64,000 nucleotides of DNA from Anodontia alba. Taxonomy: Eukaryota; Mollusca; Bivalvia; Lucinida; Lucinidae. The stretch lies in contig OZ024821.1 in NCBI GenBank assembly GCA_964016985.1, positions 123,378,035-123,442,034 on the forward strand, written 5' to 3'. Positions 21,858-33,290 of the stretch are shown piece by piece (the stretch's first letter is position 1; each line of letters starts with the position of its first letter). The translations under genes and the position numbers were made by a program. A model generated the notes under the pieces. It did no database searches, was not told where the DNA came from, and saw nothing but the letters and a program-made list of their open reading frames with translations.

Positions 21858-23065
21858 TAAAGCCATACAATCTTGAGGCGGCGATTTTTCACACAGTGGT
21901 TTGCCTCTGATACATCAAGAATTTCTATAGCCACACAATCCTGAGATAATGAGGTTTCACAGGGTGGCTTGTCGACTTTGCCTCGGAGGCATCAACAACT
22001 TTTAAAGCCGTACACTCCTGAGGTGTTGAGTTTTCACGCAGTGGTTTGTCGATTTTGCCTCTGAGGCATCAAGAATTTCAAAAGCCACACAAAGTTGATG
22101 CCGTGAAATTTCACACAGTGGTTTGTTGATTCTGCCACTGAAGCGTCAAGAATTCCTAAAGCCACATAGTCCTCATGTGGCGATTTTCACACAGTGGTAT
22201 GTCGACTTTGCCTCTGAGAAATCAAGAATTTCTAAAACCACACAGTCCTGAGGCGGTGATTTTTTACATAGTTGTCTGTCGACTTTGCCTCTGAGACATC
22301 AACACTTTCTAAAGCCGGACACTCATGAGGCATAAAAAACTTCTACAGCCACTCAATCCTGAGATGATGATTTTTCACACAGTGGTCTGTCGACTTTGCC
22401 TCTGGGGCATTAACAACTTCTAAAGCCACACAATCCTGAGGCGGTGAGTTTTATACAGTGGTTTGTCTACTTTGCCTCTGAGGCATCAATAATTTCTAAA
22501 GCCACACAGTCCTGAGGCGGTCAGTTTTCACACAGTGGTCTGTCGACTTTGCCTCTGAGGCATCAACATTTTTTGAAGCCACGCAGTCCTTAGGTGGTGA
22601 TTTTTCACACAGTGGCTTGTCGAATGTGCCTCTGAGGCATCAATAACTTCTAAAGCCACACAAACCTGAGGCGGTGGTTTTTCATGCAGTGGTTTGTCGA
22701 CTTTGACTTTGAGGCATCAACAATTACTAAAGCCATACAGTCCTGAGGCGGCGTTTTCTATACACTGGCTTGTCGACTGCCTATGAGGCATCAACAACTT
22801 CTGAAGCCACACAATCCTGAGGTAGCGAGTTTTCACACAGTCGACCTTATCTCTGAGGTATCAAAAACACTTAATGCCACACAATCCTCAGGCGGCGACT
22901 TTTATACTAGTTTGTCGACTTTGCCTCTGGGGCGTCAACACTTTCTAATGCCACACAATCCTAACTCGGCGATTTTTCAGACAGTGATTTGTCGACCTTA
23001 TCTCTGAGGTATCAACAACTTCTAATGCCACACGATCCTGTGGCGGCGATTCTTCATACAAGGCT
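21858..23065 (+). repeat. Minisatellite, ~77 bp unit, about 15 copies
   Basis: The unit order is TTTGCCTCTGAGGCATCAA, CTTCTAAAGCCACACAATCC, TGAGGCGGCGATTTTTCACA and CAGTGGTTTGTCGAC. Each unit contains the short palindrome GCCTCTGAGGC. Units are diverged but in register throughout. Confidence 0.92.
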
Positions 23066-23127
23066 TCCCGACTTTCACAGAGCCATATTGTTTAAGTAGA
23101 ACACTTCTAGGTAGGTGGGGTGAGGGT

Positions 23128-23335
23128 GGGGCAACTTTTTTTTTTTCAAAATTGTTTTGCGCCCCTTCTGGAAACGGACCTACCTTAAAAGGAAATATAT
23201 TGCTCTCTTAGGGAGCATTTCTTTTCCTTTTAGAGTAGATCCCTTTTAAGTGGGGGGTTCGTGTGCAAGAAGTAAACAGGAAGCCGCAGTTGTCGTCTGT
23301 CAATGTCAGTGGCGGAAAACTCTACCAGTAGTATC
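23128..23335 (+). mobile_element. Fold-back element, family B
   Basis: CCCCTTCTGG..GACCTACCTT is followed by AAAGGAAATATATTGCTC and GAGCATTTCTTTTCCTTTTA, then a CAGTGGCGGAA tail as in the copies at 55108 and 61468. The inner arms are partly decayed. Confidence 0.7.
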
Positions 23336-23571
23336 CAGTCCCAATAAGTCATGAGCTTTACAAACAATACAAGTTCAAAGATACCCATATATGAACTGTT
23401 TCACACAGAAACTGTGAAAACTTTAGAAACAAATGTACCTAATAAACGAACATGAAACAGCGCAACAGAGCGACCACTGTTCTCTCTATATGAGGCTAAC
23501 TGTTAATATCTCGTTGCGGACACAATGCTCTGGTTTAAATTGCAAGCTGTTCGTTTCATTTTCTGCTCTAG

Positions 23572-23573
<2 letters not shown>

Positions 23574-23606
<33 letters not shown>
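23574..23606. repeat. (TC)n microsatellite
   Basis: About 16 CT dinucleotides in one run. Confidence 0.9.
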
Positions 23607-23611
<5 letters not shown>

Positions 23612-23946
23612 ACTATTTGTCTTTATTTGATTGTTCCTCAAATGCTTTGTTGTATATTATAAACTCCTTACAAGCGTCGTTCTTGGGAAGTTGGTTTTGG
23701 ATTGGCAATTGTAGAGTGGTTGAATATATTGCAAAAAGCATTTAAACACTCAGAAAAAAAAAAAGATGGCTGGTGTAGGAAGATGGCTGCTGTTGAGAGT
23801 TGGCCGCTCGTCGTGGTCCCAATGTAGTTCATTGTTTATTTCATTGTTTAATTGTTGACAATTTTAGAGTTTGCCTATGCTCCGGAAGCACTTAATGGAA
23901 GGTCATAGACTGTTCCAATGCTATTTTTCATCGCCTGCTAAACGTT

Positions 23947-24055
23947 ACTGTAACCAAGTATTATGTTTCATAAAAAGCGTGGTCTACGCTTAGCACACAT
24001 TATGTGCTACACGTAGACCAAGCTTTTTGTGAAAGCTAATACTTGGGTAGCTACT
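23947..24055. mobile_element. ~108 bp fold-back repeat
   Basis: AACCAAGTATTATGTTTCAT, AAAAGCGTGGTCTACG and TTAGCACA pair with TGTGCTACACGTAGACCAAG, CTTTTTGTGAAAGC and TAATACTTGGGTA. The element is almost entirely stem. Confidence 0.7.
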
Positions 24056-24334
24056 ATGATCATATTAGTATTTCCTGAGAACGATGACCATGTAATGGTT
24101 ACAATTTGGACAAACCTTTATTCCGAAATTCCCTGGCATCATTTACAATCAACCATGTACTTGTTATGATAACGATTAATTTGCTTCGTCATAAGCACAG
24201 TTTTATCCGCGGGCATAAATTATTGTATGGTCCTCATATCCACCAGCTACTTACCATTTATGGTTGAAACAGTATTTAAATCTCAGTCTTAAATTTAAAA
24301 GTAACACTTTGAAATTTACTATATGAGACGAACC

Positions 24335-24662
24335 TGTGCAGAAAAGTGCCTTCGGGCGTATACGGACAGCGAAGGCCTAGATTAGACTGCGCATGCGCGC
24401 AGTCTCACCTAAGCCTTCGTTATCCGTTTATAGAAGCATTATATAATGTAGATTTTTATGTACATCGTTAGTCCTGATGAGACTTGCAAATGAGCGGGGT
24501 GATCTGAAATCTGTGCATTTTTTGCATATAGACAAAACCGCAGTTTCGCTTGATATGTCCAAGGATGGCAATTTTACAGTTATTGGAGACAGTATTATCA
24601 TGATGACACTAGATACAGGTGTAAGTGGGTAACTGGCGCCCGTCTCGCCTATTAACATGGTC
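24335..24662. mobile_element. MITE with G/C-rich palindromic core, family P
   Basis: AAAGTGCCTTCGGGCGTATA is followed by a palindrome (ACGGACAGCGAAGGCCTAGA..TGCGCATGCGCGCA..AAGCCTTCGTTATCCGT). A second, decayed hairpin region (CTGATGAGACTTGCAAATGA) lies about 130 bp on. The layout matches 27365-27615. Confidence 0.6.
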
Positions 24663-24857
24663 ATTGTTTCAAAATTGATGCTCTAATGTATTTTGTAAGC
24701 CAAAGTATGCCAATAAATTACCTCTTCATATGTAAATTGAAATTGTGAAGATTCGCAATAGATGAAGGGGAACGTGACAATCAGGTGTTATTTGTTTCGT
24801 AACTAGATGTATGCCCCTAAACTTTGACACTTTCTTTTAAAGCTTTTGGAGTTATTT

Positions 24858-24863
<6 letters not shown>

Positions 24864-24890
<27 letters not shown>
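24864..24890. repeat. Poly-A tract
   Basis: About 27 A residues; no element end could be tied to it. Confidence 0.9.
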
Positions 24891-24893
<3 letters not shown>

Positions 24894-24974
24894 CACATGT
24901 ACAATGAATTGCGGTTTTAAAAACAAAAAACTAATATTTTTCAATGCTTCTTTTGCCCCTAACTTCGAAGAAAT

Positions 24975-26240
24975 TGAAGAGGCATATTAGTTTTGGCCTG
25001 TCCGTCCGTCCGCCCGTCCGTACGTCTGTCCGCCCGTTACACTTGCAAACAGTGAAGAATGGTTAGAGCTAGAATCCTGAAATTTTATGTATAGCGTCAG
25101 CATGAAAAATAAGCGGACTCGTATTTTTTCCGTCGCGGTTTTCTTTGCAGAGTTATTCCTCTTTTTTGACTTAAGCATTGGAAGGCAGATGGTGAGTACC
25201 TTGTGTGTACAACTTCTCATGCAGTTTTATACCGATCAATTCGAAACTTTGCGGGCTCTTTTTTCATGGTCTATTGCTACGCATGTGATTTTGACATTAT
25301 CGACAATTTAATCTGTGTTATTTATTTATTTTTTTTTTCTTTACTATTGAACGTGGTCATTTTGGGGGCTTAAATACTATTAACCCATGTCCTGCTTAAT
25401 AAGATTCCACCCCCCACCCCCCCATTTCTAATTTTTCAGCCAATCAGATTACTTGATCCAGATTGTTGATATAAATTCACATACTTAATGGAAAACAGTG
25501 CAGATCCAGATCAGTTGGCTGCTTCAGAAGCCAACTGATCTGGATCTACACTGTTTGCAAAGGCAGGGTATATCCGGGTTCAGCAGGACAAGGGTTAAAG
25601 TGCATTATAAGCTTTTTTCATGGTATGTAGATATGCATGTGGTTTTTGGCATTATCGTTAATTTAATACCACGTTTGAACTTAGTCATTTCTGTCCGTCT
25701 GTCCGTTACGCTTTGCATACAGCCAGGAATGGTTAGAGCTAGGATCCTGAAATTTTACATATAGCACCAGCGTGAAAAATAAGCGGACCCGTATTTTGTC
25801 GATTTTCCGTTTGGGTTCTCCTTGCGGAGTTATCCCCCTTTTTCGACTTAGGCATTTACGACAGACGGTGGGTACCGTGTGTGTGCAACTTCTCATACAG
25901 TCTTATACAGATCAACTAGAAACTTTGCAGGCTCTTTTGTCATGGTCTGTAGATGTGCATATTTTCTTGACGTTATTGTCAATTTCATTTTTGTCACTTT
26001 TTTTTTCGACTTTTGAATTTAGCAATTTTTGGGGCTTAAATACTATTAAAGTGCATTACCGTGGGTAACTTGTTTGTGCGCAACTCCTCCTACAGTTTTA
26101 CACCGATCAATTTGAAACTTTGTAGGCCCTTTTGTCATGGTCTGTAGATGTGCAAGAGGTTTTGGCATTATTGTCAATTTCCTTTTTGTGTTGAGGGGGG
26201 CGGGGGGGGTCATATTGGTTTGGGTCTGTCCGTCCCGTTG
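24975..26240 (+). repeat. Tandem array, unit ~360-400 bp, three units, interrupted by a MITE
   Basis: Units carry GTCCGTCCGTCCG, AATGGTTAGAGCTAGAATCC, AAAATAAGCGGAC(T/C)CGTATTTT, CAACTTCTCATGCAG and a TTTTGTCATGGTCTGTAGAT block. The second unit is split from the first by the TTAA MITE at 25384-25594. The third (from about 26035) is partial and supplies the empty insertion site. Confidence 0.85.
25380..25598 (+). mobile_element. TTAA-flanked MITE, family T1, with in-window empty site
   Basis: TTAA at 25380-25383 and 25595-25598 bounds a 211 bp element with ends CCCATGTCCTGCT and AGCAGGACAAGGG (12 of 13 complementary). The neighbouring array unit at about 26030 reads straight through AATACTATTAAAGTGCATTA. 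One TTAA there became two here, so the duplication is proven within the window. The inner hairpin has CAGATCCAGATCAGTTGGC arms. CCC ends with a TTAA target is the piggyBac superfamily rule. Confidence 0.93.
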
Positions 26241-26467
26241 TTATTTTATATGTAGTATCATGATTAACTGCTGATTATTTTACAGTTTTTCACAGCTACA
26301 GTTTCTTTCGGACTTTCTGTTTCTATCACTTACAGATCGTAATCGGTGTGGGTGTAGGGAAGAAGGAAGCCCACACAATTAAAAGAAAAGAAACTTCACT
26401 TCAATTTATCTTTATAAGCAGAGTCTATAAATAAACTGATACGGTATTTCATATGTTACTACATCAA

Positions 26468-26888
26468 CATTACGAAAACACGCCAATTCAAATATACTGA
26501 AAATTTTACCACCAAAAAATGAAAGTTTTCAGATAAAAAATTCTGATATGTTTTTCATATTTCTGCTCAAAACATATATTGTAGGTACTCGTTAGAACCG
26601 CCTCGACGAGGCGGTTCTAAAGAGTACCCACAATCCATGTTTTTGAGCAGAAATAAGAAAAATAGTGTATACCCCTGCAAACCCCAGTTTTACCATATAA
26701 AAGTGGGGTTCATATTTCTGCTCAAAACATATATTGTAGGTACTCGTTAGAACCGCCTCGACGAGGCGGTTCTAAAGAGTACCCACAATCCATGTTTTTG
26801 AGCAGAAATAAGAAAACTAGTGTATACCCCTGCAAACCCCAGTTTTACCATATAAAAGTGGGGTTCATATAGGCATGTTTTCGTGATG
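26468..26888 (+). mobile_element. Palindromic MITE, family A, locus 1, with 148 bp internal duplication
   Basis: It has the terminal repeats CATTACGAAAACACGCC and GGCATGTTTTCGTGATG. The central palindrome (GGTACTCGTTAGAACCGCCT and its complement) with the following GTATACCCCTGCAAACCCCA is present twice in tandem, nearly identical, so the duplication is recent. Bases 26240-26467 before it hold nothing recognised. Confidence 0.9.
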
Positions 26889-27364
26889 AATCTTAAAAAT
26901 ACTGCACAAAATCTCGGCAGTTTCGGTAGTGCATGTTTAACGGAAAACATATAGTTTAGGGCATAGTGTTTTACAAATACATGTTCTAGTTCTTTCATGA
27001 TTTTCGAGCTATTTTAAAGCTCAGCAGGCTGGTAAATGTGCCCGCAGACGGCAATTTGAAAGCTGCTTTAATTTCTAGAAAGTATCATTTGTCATCTCAT
27101 GCAAAATTTCTCCTAATGCCAAATCCTACCATCTGGAAAAAATCACAATACTATTATTAATAGTAAAACATAAAAACTTATTATAATTTACTTATCATGA
27201 ATGAAGTAAAACATATTCATTTATTAATAATACGAAAACACGGGAGGTCTGATATTTGTAGCTGCTGATAAACATATCTAACTGTTTAAAATCCCTGACC
27301 ACCACCATTTCAAAGCCTAATTGCTGAAAATAGACGACCCTTTAATGATAAGCACATATATGAT

Positions 27365-27615
27365 TGGGCATTGCCATGCAAAACGTGTCTTCGAGCATAT
27401 GCGGACAGCAAAGGCCCTGATCAGACTGCGCATCCGCGCAGTCTGATCAGGGCCTTCACTGTCCGCCAACAGAATCCCTGGACACTATAGAATGTATCAA
27501 TAAAGAGCAGAAACCCGGATGAGACTTTGCGCATGCGCGGGATGAATCTGAATCTATGCATTTTGCGCATGTTCGATGGCACTTTTGTGCTTGACGCGGC
27601 ACATATATCATGCCA
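27365..27615. mobile_element. Double-hairpin MITE, family P
   Basis: TGCCATGCAAAACGTGTCTT opens it. A palindrome at 27401-27466 (GCGGACAGCAAAGGCCCTGA and its complement around CTGCGCATCCGCGCAG) is followed by a second, weaker one (CCCGGATGAGACTTTGCGCA). It closes with GCTTGACGCGGCACATATA. The ends pair imperfectly. Confidence 0.65.
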
Positions 27616-27619
27616 AAAC

Positions 27620-28045
27620 GTTTTCATATAAATGTTTACCGTTACTCAAACAACCAAATTTCCTTTGTCCCCATTTCGTTACATAGTTCAGTTGCGTTTA
27701 ATTCTGTCTTTGCTTGAAAATAAACGATTACAAACGGGATTAGTACTCCGTTTTCCTTCTTAAATTAGGAGTAATCATTTTCAAATGAGTCACCTTATAT
27801 CAGATAGTTTGCATGAAGTGGATTAATATCCACACGATTAAATGGAATTATCGCTTGGCGTCTTAAGATCCGCGGATTATTGGGACAACCCTTCGGAGAC
27901 GTGTCATTTCAAATGATTTATAAGAAAGATAAGCAGAATCTCAAATTGCTTTGCAATACGTAGCCTACATAAACTATATCTTTGCGATGTGATACCAAAT
28001 GAATTTTTTTTCAGTCATTATTGGAATGAATTTGAGCTAGCGTAT
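27620..28045. other. No feature recognised
   Basis: This is AT-rich intergenic sequence with no ORF, repeat family or motif that I can name. Confidence 0.45.
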
Positions 28046-28047
28046 GA

Positions 28048-28152
28048 CAAAACCAACAAAATGGCATGTGCGCCCAGCGAAGACTCAGATCAGACTGGGC
28101 GGATCCCCAGTCTGATCTGAGTCTTCGCTGTGCGCTCAGTGGGCGGCTAAGG
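28048..28152. mobile_element. Palindrome element, family P
   Basis: GACAAAACCAACAAAATGGC leads into GCCCAGCGAAGACTCAGATC and its complement around a GGATCC centre (about 28074-28134). The leading sequence is the terminal repeat of the full element at 37813. Confidence 0.7.
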
Positions 28153-28396
28153 ACCTACTCGGGTCGTGTTTACGTTAAAAACGTGTTTACAACTCCAAAT
28201 TCCTGCTCAGTGGTTTCATTGAAGTAAATAAGTCGTTCTGAATTTACTCTCGACCAATCAAATTGTTTTAATGAGCTATCATGGAAAACCACCAAACCTA
28301 ACAATCCTACGTATGTCGAACAACGTCGGAAGCCTATGGTGAAGATTAGGATACGGTAAATCAGGCTGAACAACCCCATCCACCCCGCCCCAATGC

Positions 28397-28398
28397 AA

Positions 28399-28464
<66 letters not shown>

Positions 28465-28475
28465 CGCGCGCGCCT
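28397..28475. repeat. (CA)n microsatellite with GC tail
   Basis: More than 30 CA units are followed by GCGCGCGCGC. A G-run of about 25 bases lies at 28695-28720. Confidence 0.95.
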
Positions 28476-28819
28476 ACCCGGTGGTTTTTAAACTGCTGAC
28501 CGTTCTAAGCCGGTTATTCTTATATTGTTCGTTCACTGTAATACTGTATGGCATCTGGCTGCGGAACTGTATCTGTTTCATCCGGTTTGGTGCTTGGTTC
28601 TTTTGCTTGCTCTGTCCTAATTGGCTTGGTGATCACCTCGAGGAAAAGAGACCTGTTTGCTTTGTAAGTCGGTTAACCGGATGGGGTGGGGTAGACGGTG
28701 GGGGGGGGGGGGGGGAGGGGGGACTTCTACCTTAACTCTGTACCAGTCCGTTTCCAATAAAAGGAATGTGTGATTAGCTTTTATTATTGCCACGTTGTGT
28801 AGAAATTCCTGTGATTTAT

Positions 28820-28886
28820 GCAAACAATATAGACCCTGATCAGACGCCGCGTTCTGCGGCGTCTGATCTGGGTCTGCACTGTTTGT
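28820..28886. repeat. 67 bp palindrome, core type Q
   Basis: The left arm runs from GCAAACAATATAGACCCTGA to AGACGCCGC, and the right arm returns with GCGGCGTCTGATCTGGGTCT to GTTTGT. The near-perfect version is at 49624. Confidence 0.8.
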
Positions 28887-29109
28887 CAGTATCCTTTTTA
28901 TGGGACGCTAGACACAAATGTGTTAGCTGTATGCTCTGGCTGTGTAGATGTTCCTGGTGGCTCGTTCTCCTTTTCGATAGCAGGGGTAGGTGGCGATCTT
29001 TGACTGATGCACTGCCTAAACTTTATCATGTGTTTTTTTTGGGTTTTTTTTTTTTTATACTTTCATATACATGTAACTAAAATCAAACCTTGCATTACAC
29101 CTGCGCAAC

Positions 29110-30210
29110 CAGAGCGTTTAATGCGGTTGAACCCCAGCTGAAAATTCTTTAACATTTACCGCTCTCTAGGCAACTGCAGCAGACTATATAGTCGTGACAT
29201 ATGTCTTATTATTCACAGAAAACAGGCCTTGACATTTCAGGCAAATTGTCTCCGTGGGAAAATAGGCTTTGGCATGCATTTTGTCTCCAAAGAAAAAAAA
29301 CACTTTGACATTCCATGCAAATTGTCTCCTTGGGAAAATAGGCTTTGACATTTCATGCATAGTGTCTCCTTAGGAGACAATTTACATGAAATGCCCAAAT
29401 CTATTTTCTGGGAAAAATAAGAAAAAAAAATATTTTTCTGCTGATATTTTACCCAGCATGCTATGCGTTTATCTTACAATAGGATGAGCTCAAAAAAAGG
29501 TATCTATGTTCATATGACACGATCGAATGCCGGCTCATACCGCTCCTCTGTGCAGGCTGAGCCAGAACTTCACTAAGACTGACGTCTCTAACTGACCATC
29601 ACGTGTTCCGTGTCGTATACATTTTAACGCTTAGCATGCTGGGTAAAAAATTTCACAGACGACATTTTGAAACATTTTTCTCTTTTTGTCTAGAAAATTG
29701 GTTTTGGTAATTCATACAAATGGTTGCATGAAATTTCAAAGCCCATTTTCCGGGAATATATAAAAAAAAAAAAATATCAAAATTTATCGTCTGCTGAATT
29801 AGTCCATAAGGTGGTAATTGTTAATTATAATTATCTAGGCTATATGTCAGTAGATGAAAATTAGTGATAATTTCAGGGAGACGATTTGCATGAAATTTCA
29901 AAGCTATTTTTCTGGGAAAATTAAAAAAAATATCAGTAGGTCGTCTGCTGCATTTGCCCACAGAGAGTTTAAAGTTAAACTAAAGCACTATGTAGGTTAA
30001 ATCAGCAGACGAATATTAGTGGTATTTTCAGTGCTATTTTCACAGGAAAAAAAGGCTTGACATTTGATTTAAATTGTATTCTTTGGAAACAATTTGTGTG
30101 AAATGTCAAGCCTCATTTTCTTTCGGAAATAAGAAAAACTATTTTAAATTGTTGTGTACTGTTATTTATAGTCAGAAGATGGTCTGTTTTCCAGTGCGGA
30201 TAGTCTATAA
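29110..30210. repeat. Cluster of family D fold-back elements (several nested or overlapping)
   Basis: There are repeated blocks of GACATTTCATGCAAATTGTC, TCCTTAGGAGACAATTTGCA, AGCAGACGACATTTTGAAA and ACCCAGCATGCTATGCG / CGCTTAGCATGCTGGGT, in both orientations. At least three copies are jumbled here; a TTAACG end is clear near 29625. Confidence 0.7.
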
Positions 30211-30250
30211 TTTGTCGACGCCTAACTATATATGTTTCGCCCCATTCCCT

Positions 30251-30517
30251 AGGGACGTCTGGGCCCAGATTTACAATCGTTCCTGAAGTTAAGGCCGACC
30301 TTAACTTGAGGATCGAGATTTGCAAAACACATTTTGGGCTTTCACATTAAAACAAACATTCAACGATGAAATTAATAAATACAGTTTGATATCGTCTATG
30401 AAACTTACATGAAACTATTTTAATTGATTTAAAATATCTTATTTCATATCTTAACTTTTTCGGGCATTAAGTTAAGGTAGACCTTAACTCTGAGGAATAA
30501 TTGTAAACCTAGGCCCT
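30251..30517. mobile_element. MITE with GGGCC termini and ~45 bp inverted ends
   Basis: GGGCCCAGATTTACAATCGT and TTAAGGCCGACCTTAAC at the left pair with GTTAAGGTAGACCTTAAC and AATTGTAAACCTAGGCCC at the right. It is non-coding. The terminal GGGCC recurs in the element at 48142, but the rest differs. Confidence 0.75.
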
Positions 30518-30519
30518 GA

Positions 30520-31020
30520 TAATCAAAGATATGTCCTAAATTATTTTTGGAGGATTTAAAGACAGCTATGGAAAAAGAATTCTTTCATTTATTTATAATG
30601 GAAGATAATCCCCCAAATCACCACTTTAAAAATTAAAAAGGGTCGTATTGTTTGGCTCAGGAATCATATGGAATAATACACGATATATACAGGGGAAAAT
30701 ATCCTCATTTGTTTTGTTCTCCCTTTTGCTTTTGTTCTCCGTTTCTCCTTCTCCACCACTGCCCTGAGACTGTTGTCTTGCTTAACAGTAAACAATTATT
30801 AAACAATAAATTAAAAAAAAACAAAGTAAATTCTCTGGAAAAATATGGGAAGTCAGTTCAAGGGATTTTCCCGTGTAATTTGTTACTCTAAAACTAACCA
30901 TATACGTAAAGTGTCCTTGACACAAGTGACATTATAATTGTCATTAATTTTGGGAAGTTATTTTACGTCCTGAAACCAGCATTATGCATTATGTTATGCG
31001 CTGTTTTCTTGTATTTGAAT
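30520..31020. other. No feature recognised
   Basis: This is AT-rich sequence with no repeat or gene signal beyond chance ORFs. Confidence 0.4.
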
Positions 31021-31034
31021 TCGATTTCGACTTT

Positions 31035-31242
31035 GTAAAAAATAATCCTTTGAATGCTGGATACCAAATTTCAGCAGACGATATTTTGAAATATTTTTCT
31101 TATAAAATAGGCTTTGACACTTTATGCAAATTATCTCTTAAGGAGACAATTTGCATGAAGTGTCAGATCCTATTTTCCTGGTAAAATAAGAAAGACGTAC
31201 CATTAGTTTGTCATCCAGTGAATTTGCCCATAGCATGGTAAA
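31035..31242. mobile_element. Fold-back element, family D
   Basis: GAATGCTGGATACCAAATTT and CAGCAGACGATATTTTGAAA run to a centre TCTCTTAAGGAGACAATTTG and back to GTCATCCAGTGAATTTGCCC. It abuts the SINE. Confidence 0.7.
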
Positions 31243-31535
31243 TGGCCTCGGTGGCTCAGTTGGATGCACGTCCGACTGGTGATCAGGAGGTTGCGGGTTC
31301 AACCCCCGCCGGGTCGGATACATTCTTTCGTGGAGATTGATCATGAAATATTTTCTACGGTCATTCTCTCTCTTCCGCTGATTCAAGAAGGACATTTGTC
31401 AGCTTCTGGCGAAAGAATGACTGGTTAACCGCTTAGAGGACAAAGCCTGCCCAGTATAAGTGTGGTTAGGTAAACTGACCGCGCTCAACATGACCATTGG
31501 GTTGACTGGGCCGTAAAACCTCAACGCAAACAAAC
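31243..31535 (+). mobile_element. tRNA-derived SINE, apparently full length
   Basis: The head has GGTGGCTCAGTTGGATGC (A box), GACTGGTGATCAGGAGGTTG and GGGTTCAACCCCCGCCGGGT (B box). The body ends in GTTGACTGGGCCGTAAAACC followed by CAAACAAACA, a typical bivalve SINE tail. Acceptor-stem halves do not pair, so it is not a tRNA gene. The head is shared with 21725-21856. Confidence 0.82.
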
Positions 31536-31699
31536 ACCAATATCATGAATATACGAGTATGACGTGATGTCATCTACACTTCTTGCTATTCCATCATACT
31601 CTTTTAGATACATAGCCAAGTAGTCAAATGGAACTGCACAAATTTTAGGAGGCGTTTGGTTCGAATATTTAGGTTCATGATAGATATTTAGATACGACT

Positions 31700-31905
31700 G
31701 ATAGATTTTTCGCCATTTTAGAAGGAAGTTAAATTTTGTTACTTCCTGTTTGCGTTCCTCACACCAGCCCCTTCCTGAAAAGGGGTCTACTCTACAAGGA
31801 AAGAATTTACTCCCAAGGAGAGGGGAGTAAATTCTTTCTTTTTAGAGCAGACACCTTTTCAGAAGGGGAAAAACAATGTTGACGTATTTCTCTCCACTTA
31901 AACAC
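31700..31905 (-). mobile_element. Fold-back element, family B
   Basis: TTACTTCCTGTTTGCGTTCC, then CCCCTTCCTGAAAAGGGGTC and the stem CTACTCTACAAGGAAAGAA / TTCTTTCTTTTTAGAGCAG. It is followed by CTTTTCAGAAGGGG. Confidence 0.75.
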
Positions 31906-32104
31906 GGCAAGACGTACAGAAGCAGTGGTCCTGTCCAGCAAGCGTCTAGTCATACAGTGCAGTATATCTCGGTGCTTTTCCAGTGAAATACGATGAGTAA
32001 ATTCGGCTGTGACTCATGTTTACGGAAAAAAAGAAAACAAAAAAAAATGGAAATAATTAATGATTAATCAAGTTCAAAACAATAATTGAATTAAACCTAA
32101 AACG

Positions 32105-32340
32105 CAAATCACCACTACAGCAGACGCCGCTTTGAAATATCTTCTTTTTTTTTTCAGATAAAATGAGACGTGATAGCAGACGATTCACATGAAATGCCAA
32201 GTGTGTGTGTGTTTTTTTTTGTTGTTGTTGTTGTTTTTGTTTGTTTGTTTTTTTTGTCGTCTTTTTTTTTTTTTTTTTTCGATGAAAAAAAATCAACTTC
32301 AGAATGTCGTCTGCTACAAATTTGCTAAGCGCTTTTTTGG
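32105..32340. mobile_element. Fold-back element, family D, with T/TTG expansions
   Basis: CAGCAGACGCCGCTTTGAAA and AGCAGACGATTCACATGAAA with AATGTCGTCTGCTACAAATT at the far end. The inner part is swollen by GTTGTTGTT and poly-T runs at 32200-32280. Confidence 0.6.
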
Positions 32341-32599
32341 GTTAATATTCAATAACCAACCAAGTCGCCAGACCGACCAAGGCCAGGGAAGTCACCGCGG
32401 TCGAGGCCATGAGGGAGGACATGAATGATACATTAGCGGAAATAGATGTAACTCATTAGAAGTTGTTCACTTGTATTGTTTTAAGTGAAGTACTTCGACT
32501 TGCTGGCTCCTATGAGCTATTGTTTTCCGCTTCAAACGGTATAAACAAAACAACGTATGCTCTGCACAAGTGGATGGACTTATTAGCCGGAAAGTCCGA

Positions 32600-32810
32600 A
32601 AACATACTTTACGATAAATACGCCCAGCGAAGATTCAGATCAGCCTGCGCGAATGCGCAGGCTGATCAGAATCTTCGCTGGGCGCAGTTCGGATTTCGGA
32701 TAGCCAAGGATGCAAAGTTTCTTCACGCGGACAACGAAGACTCTGATCAGACTGCGCGGATGCGCAGGCTGATCTGAGTCTTCGTTGGGCGCATATGTAA
32801 GAAGGTACGT
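32600..32810. mobile_element. Double-palindrome element, family P
   Basis: Palindrome one (32621-32686) has GCGAAGATTCAGATCAGCCT arms around GCGCGAATGCGC. Palindrome two (32728-32794) has CGAAGACTCTGATCAGACTG arms around GCGCGGATGCGC. The 40 bp between them, with TCGGATAGCCAAGGATG, is not palindromic. The layout equals that of 37813-38048. Confidence 0.75.
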
Positions 32811-33209
32811 TTTCTCACGTTGGGGTTCCTATGTACTTCACAAGTGGGTGCAGTTTAGTCGTATGGTAAACTAATTCACAACTTTGAATAATCGCACGAT
32901 GTCTTTTCGAAGGCGTCTCATATTAGGAATTGTTAATGAATTTGTAAGTAAATGTATTTTAGACAAAAGATACAGAAAGAATGACACCATTAATATAGAA
33001 ATAAATCGTGACCGCAGGTTTCAATTTTTTTCCTGTTACCACAATATGGTCGGGATCAAAACTCACTAGACTTGTCTTATTCCAGTTCGATAGACCCCTT
33101 CTATCAATTTATTAAACCTTTCTTGGATAAGAAAATTTCTATTTTTTGATGAATAAGAAGCCTTTAACGTTTGTTTGGCTATTGGCAGTTACTGTAAATA
33201 GCCATTTTA

Positions 33210-33290
33210 ACATTTTAACGTTTGTTGTTGTTGTTTTTTGTTGTTGTTGTTTTTTGTGTGTGTGTGTGTTTTTTTGTTGTTGTTTTTTTC
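33210..33290. repeat. (TTG)n / poly-T / (TG)n simple sequence
   Basis: GTTGTTGTT, T-runs and TGTGTGTG alternate. ORFs on both strands are artefacts. A decayed family P palindrome follows at about 33395-33475 (GACTGTGCGAATGCCCAGGC). Confidence 0.85.

Noticed and set aside
31243..31318. Possible tRNA gene
   Set aside because: A and B boxes are good but the acceptor stem does not pair, and the sequence continues into a SINE body and tail; the related copy at 21725 has the same defects.
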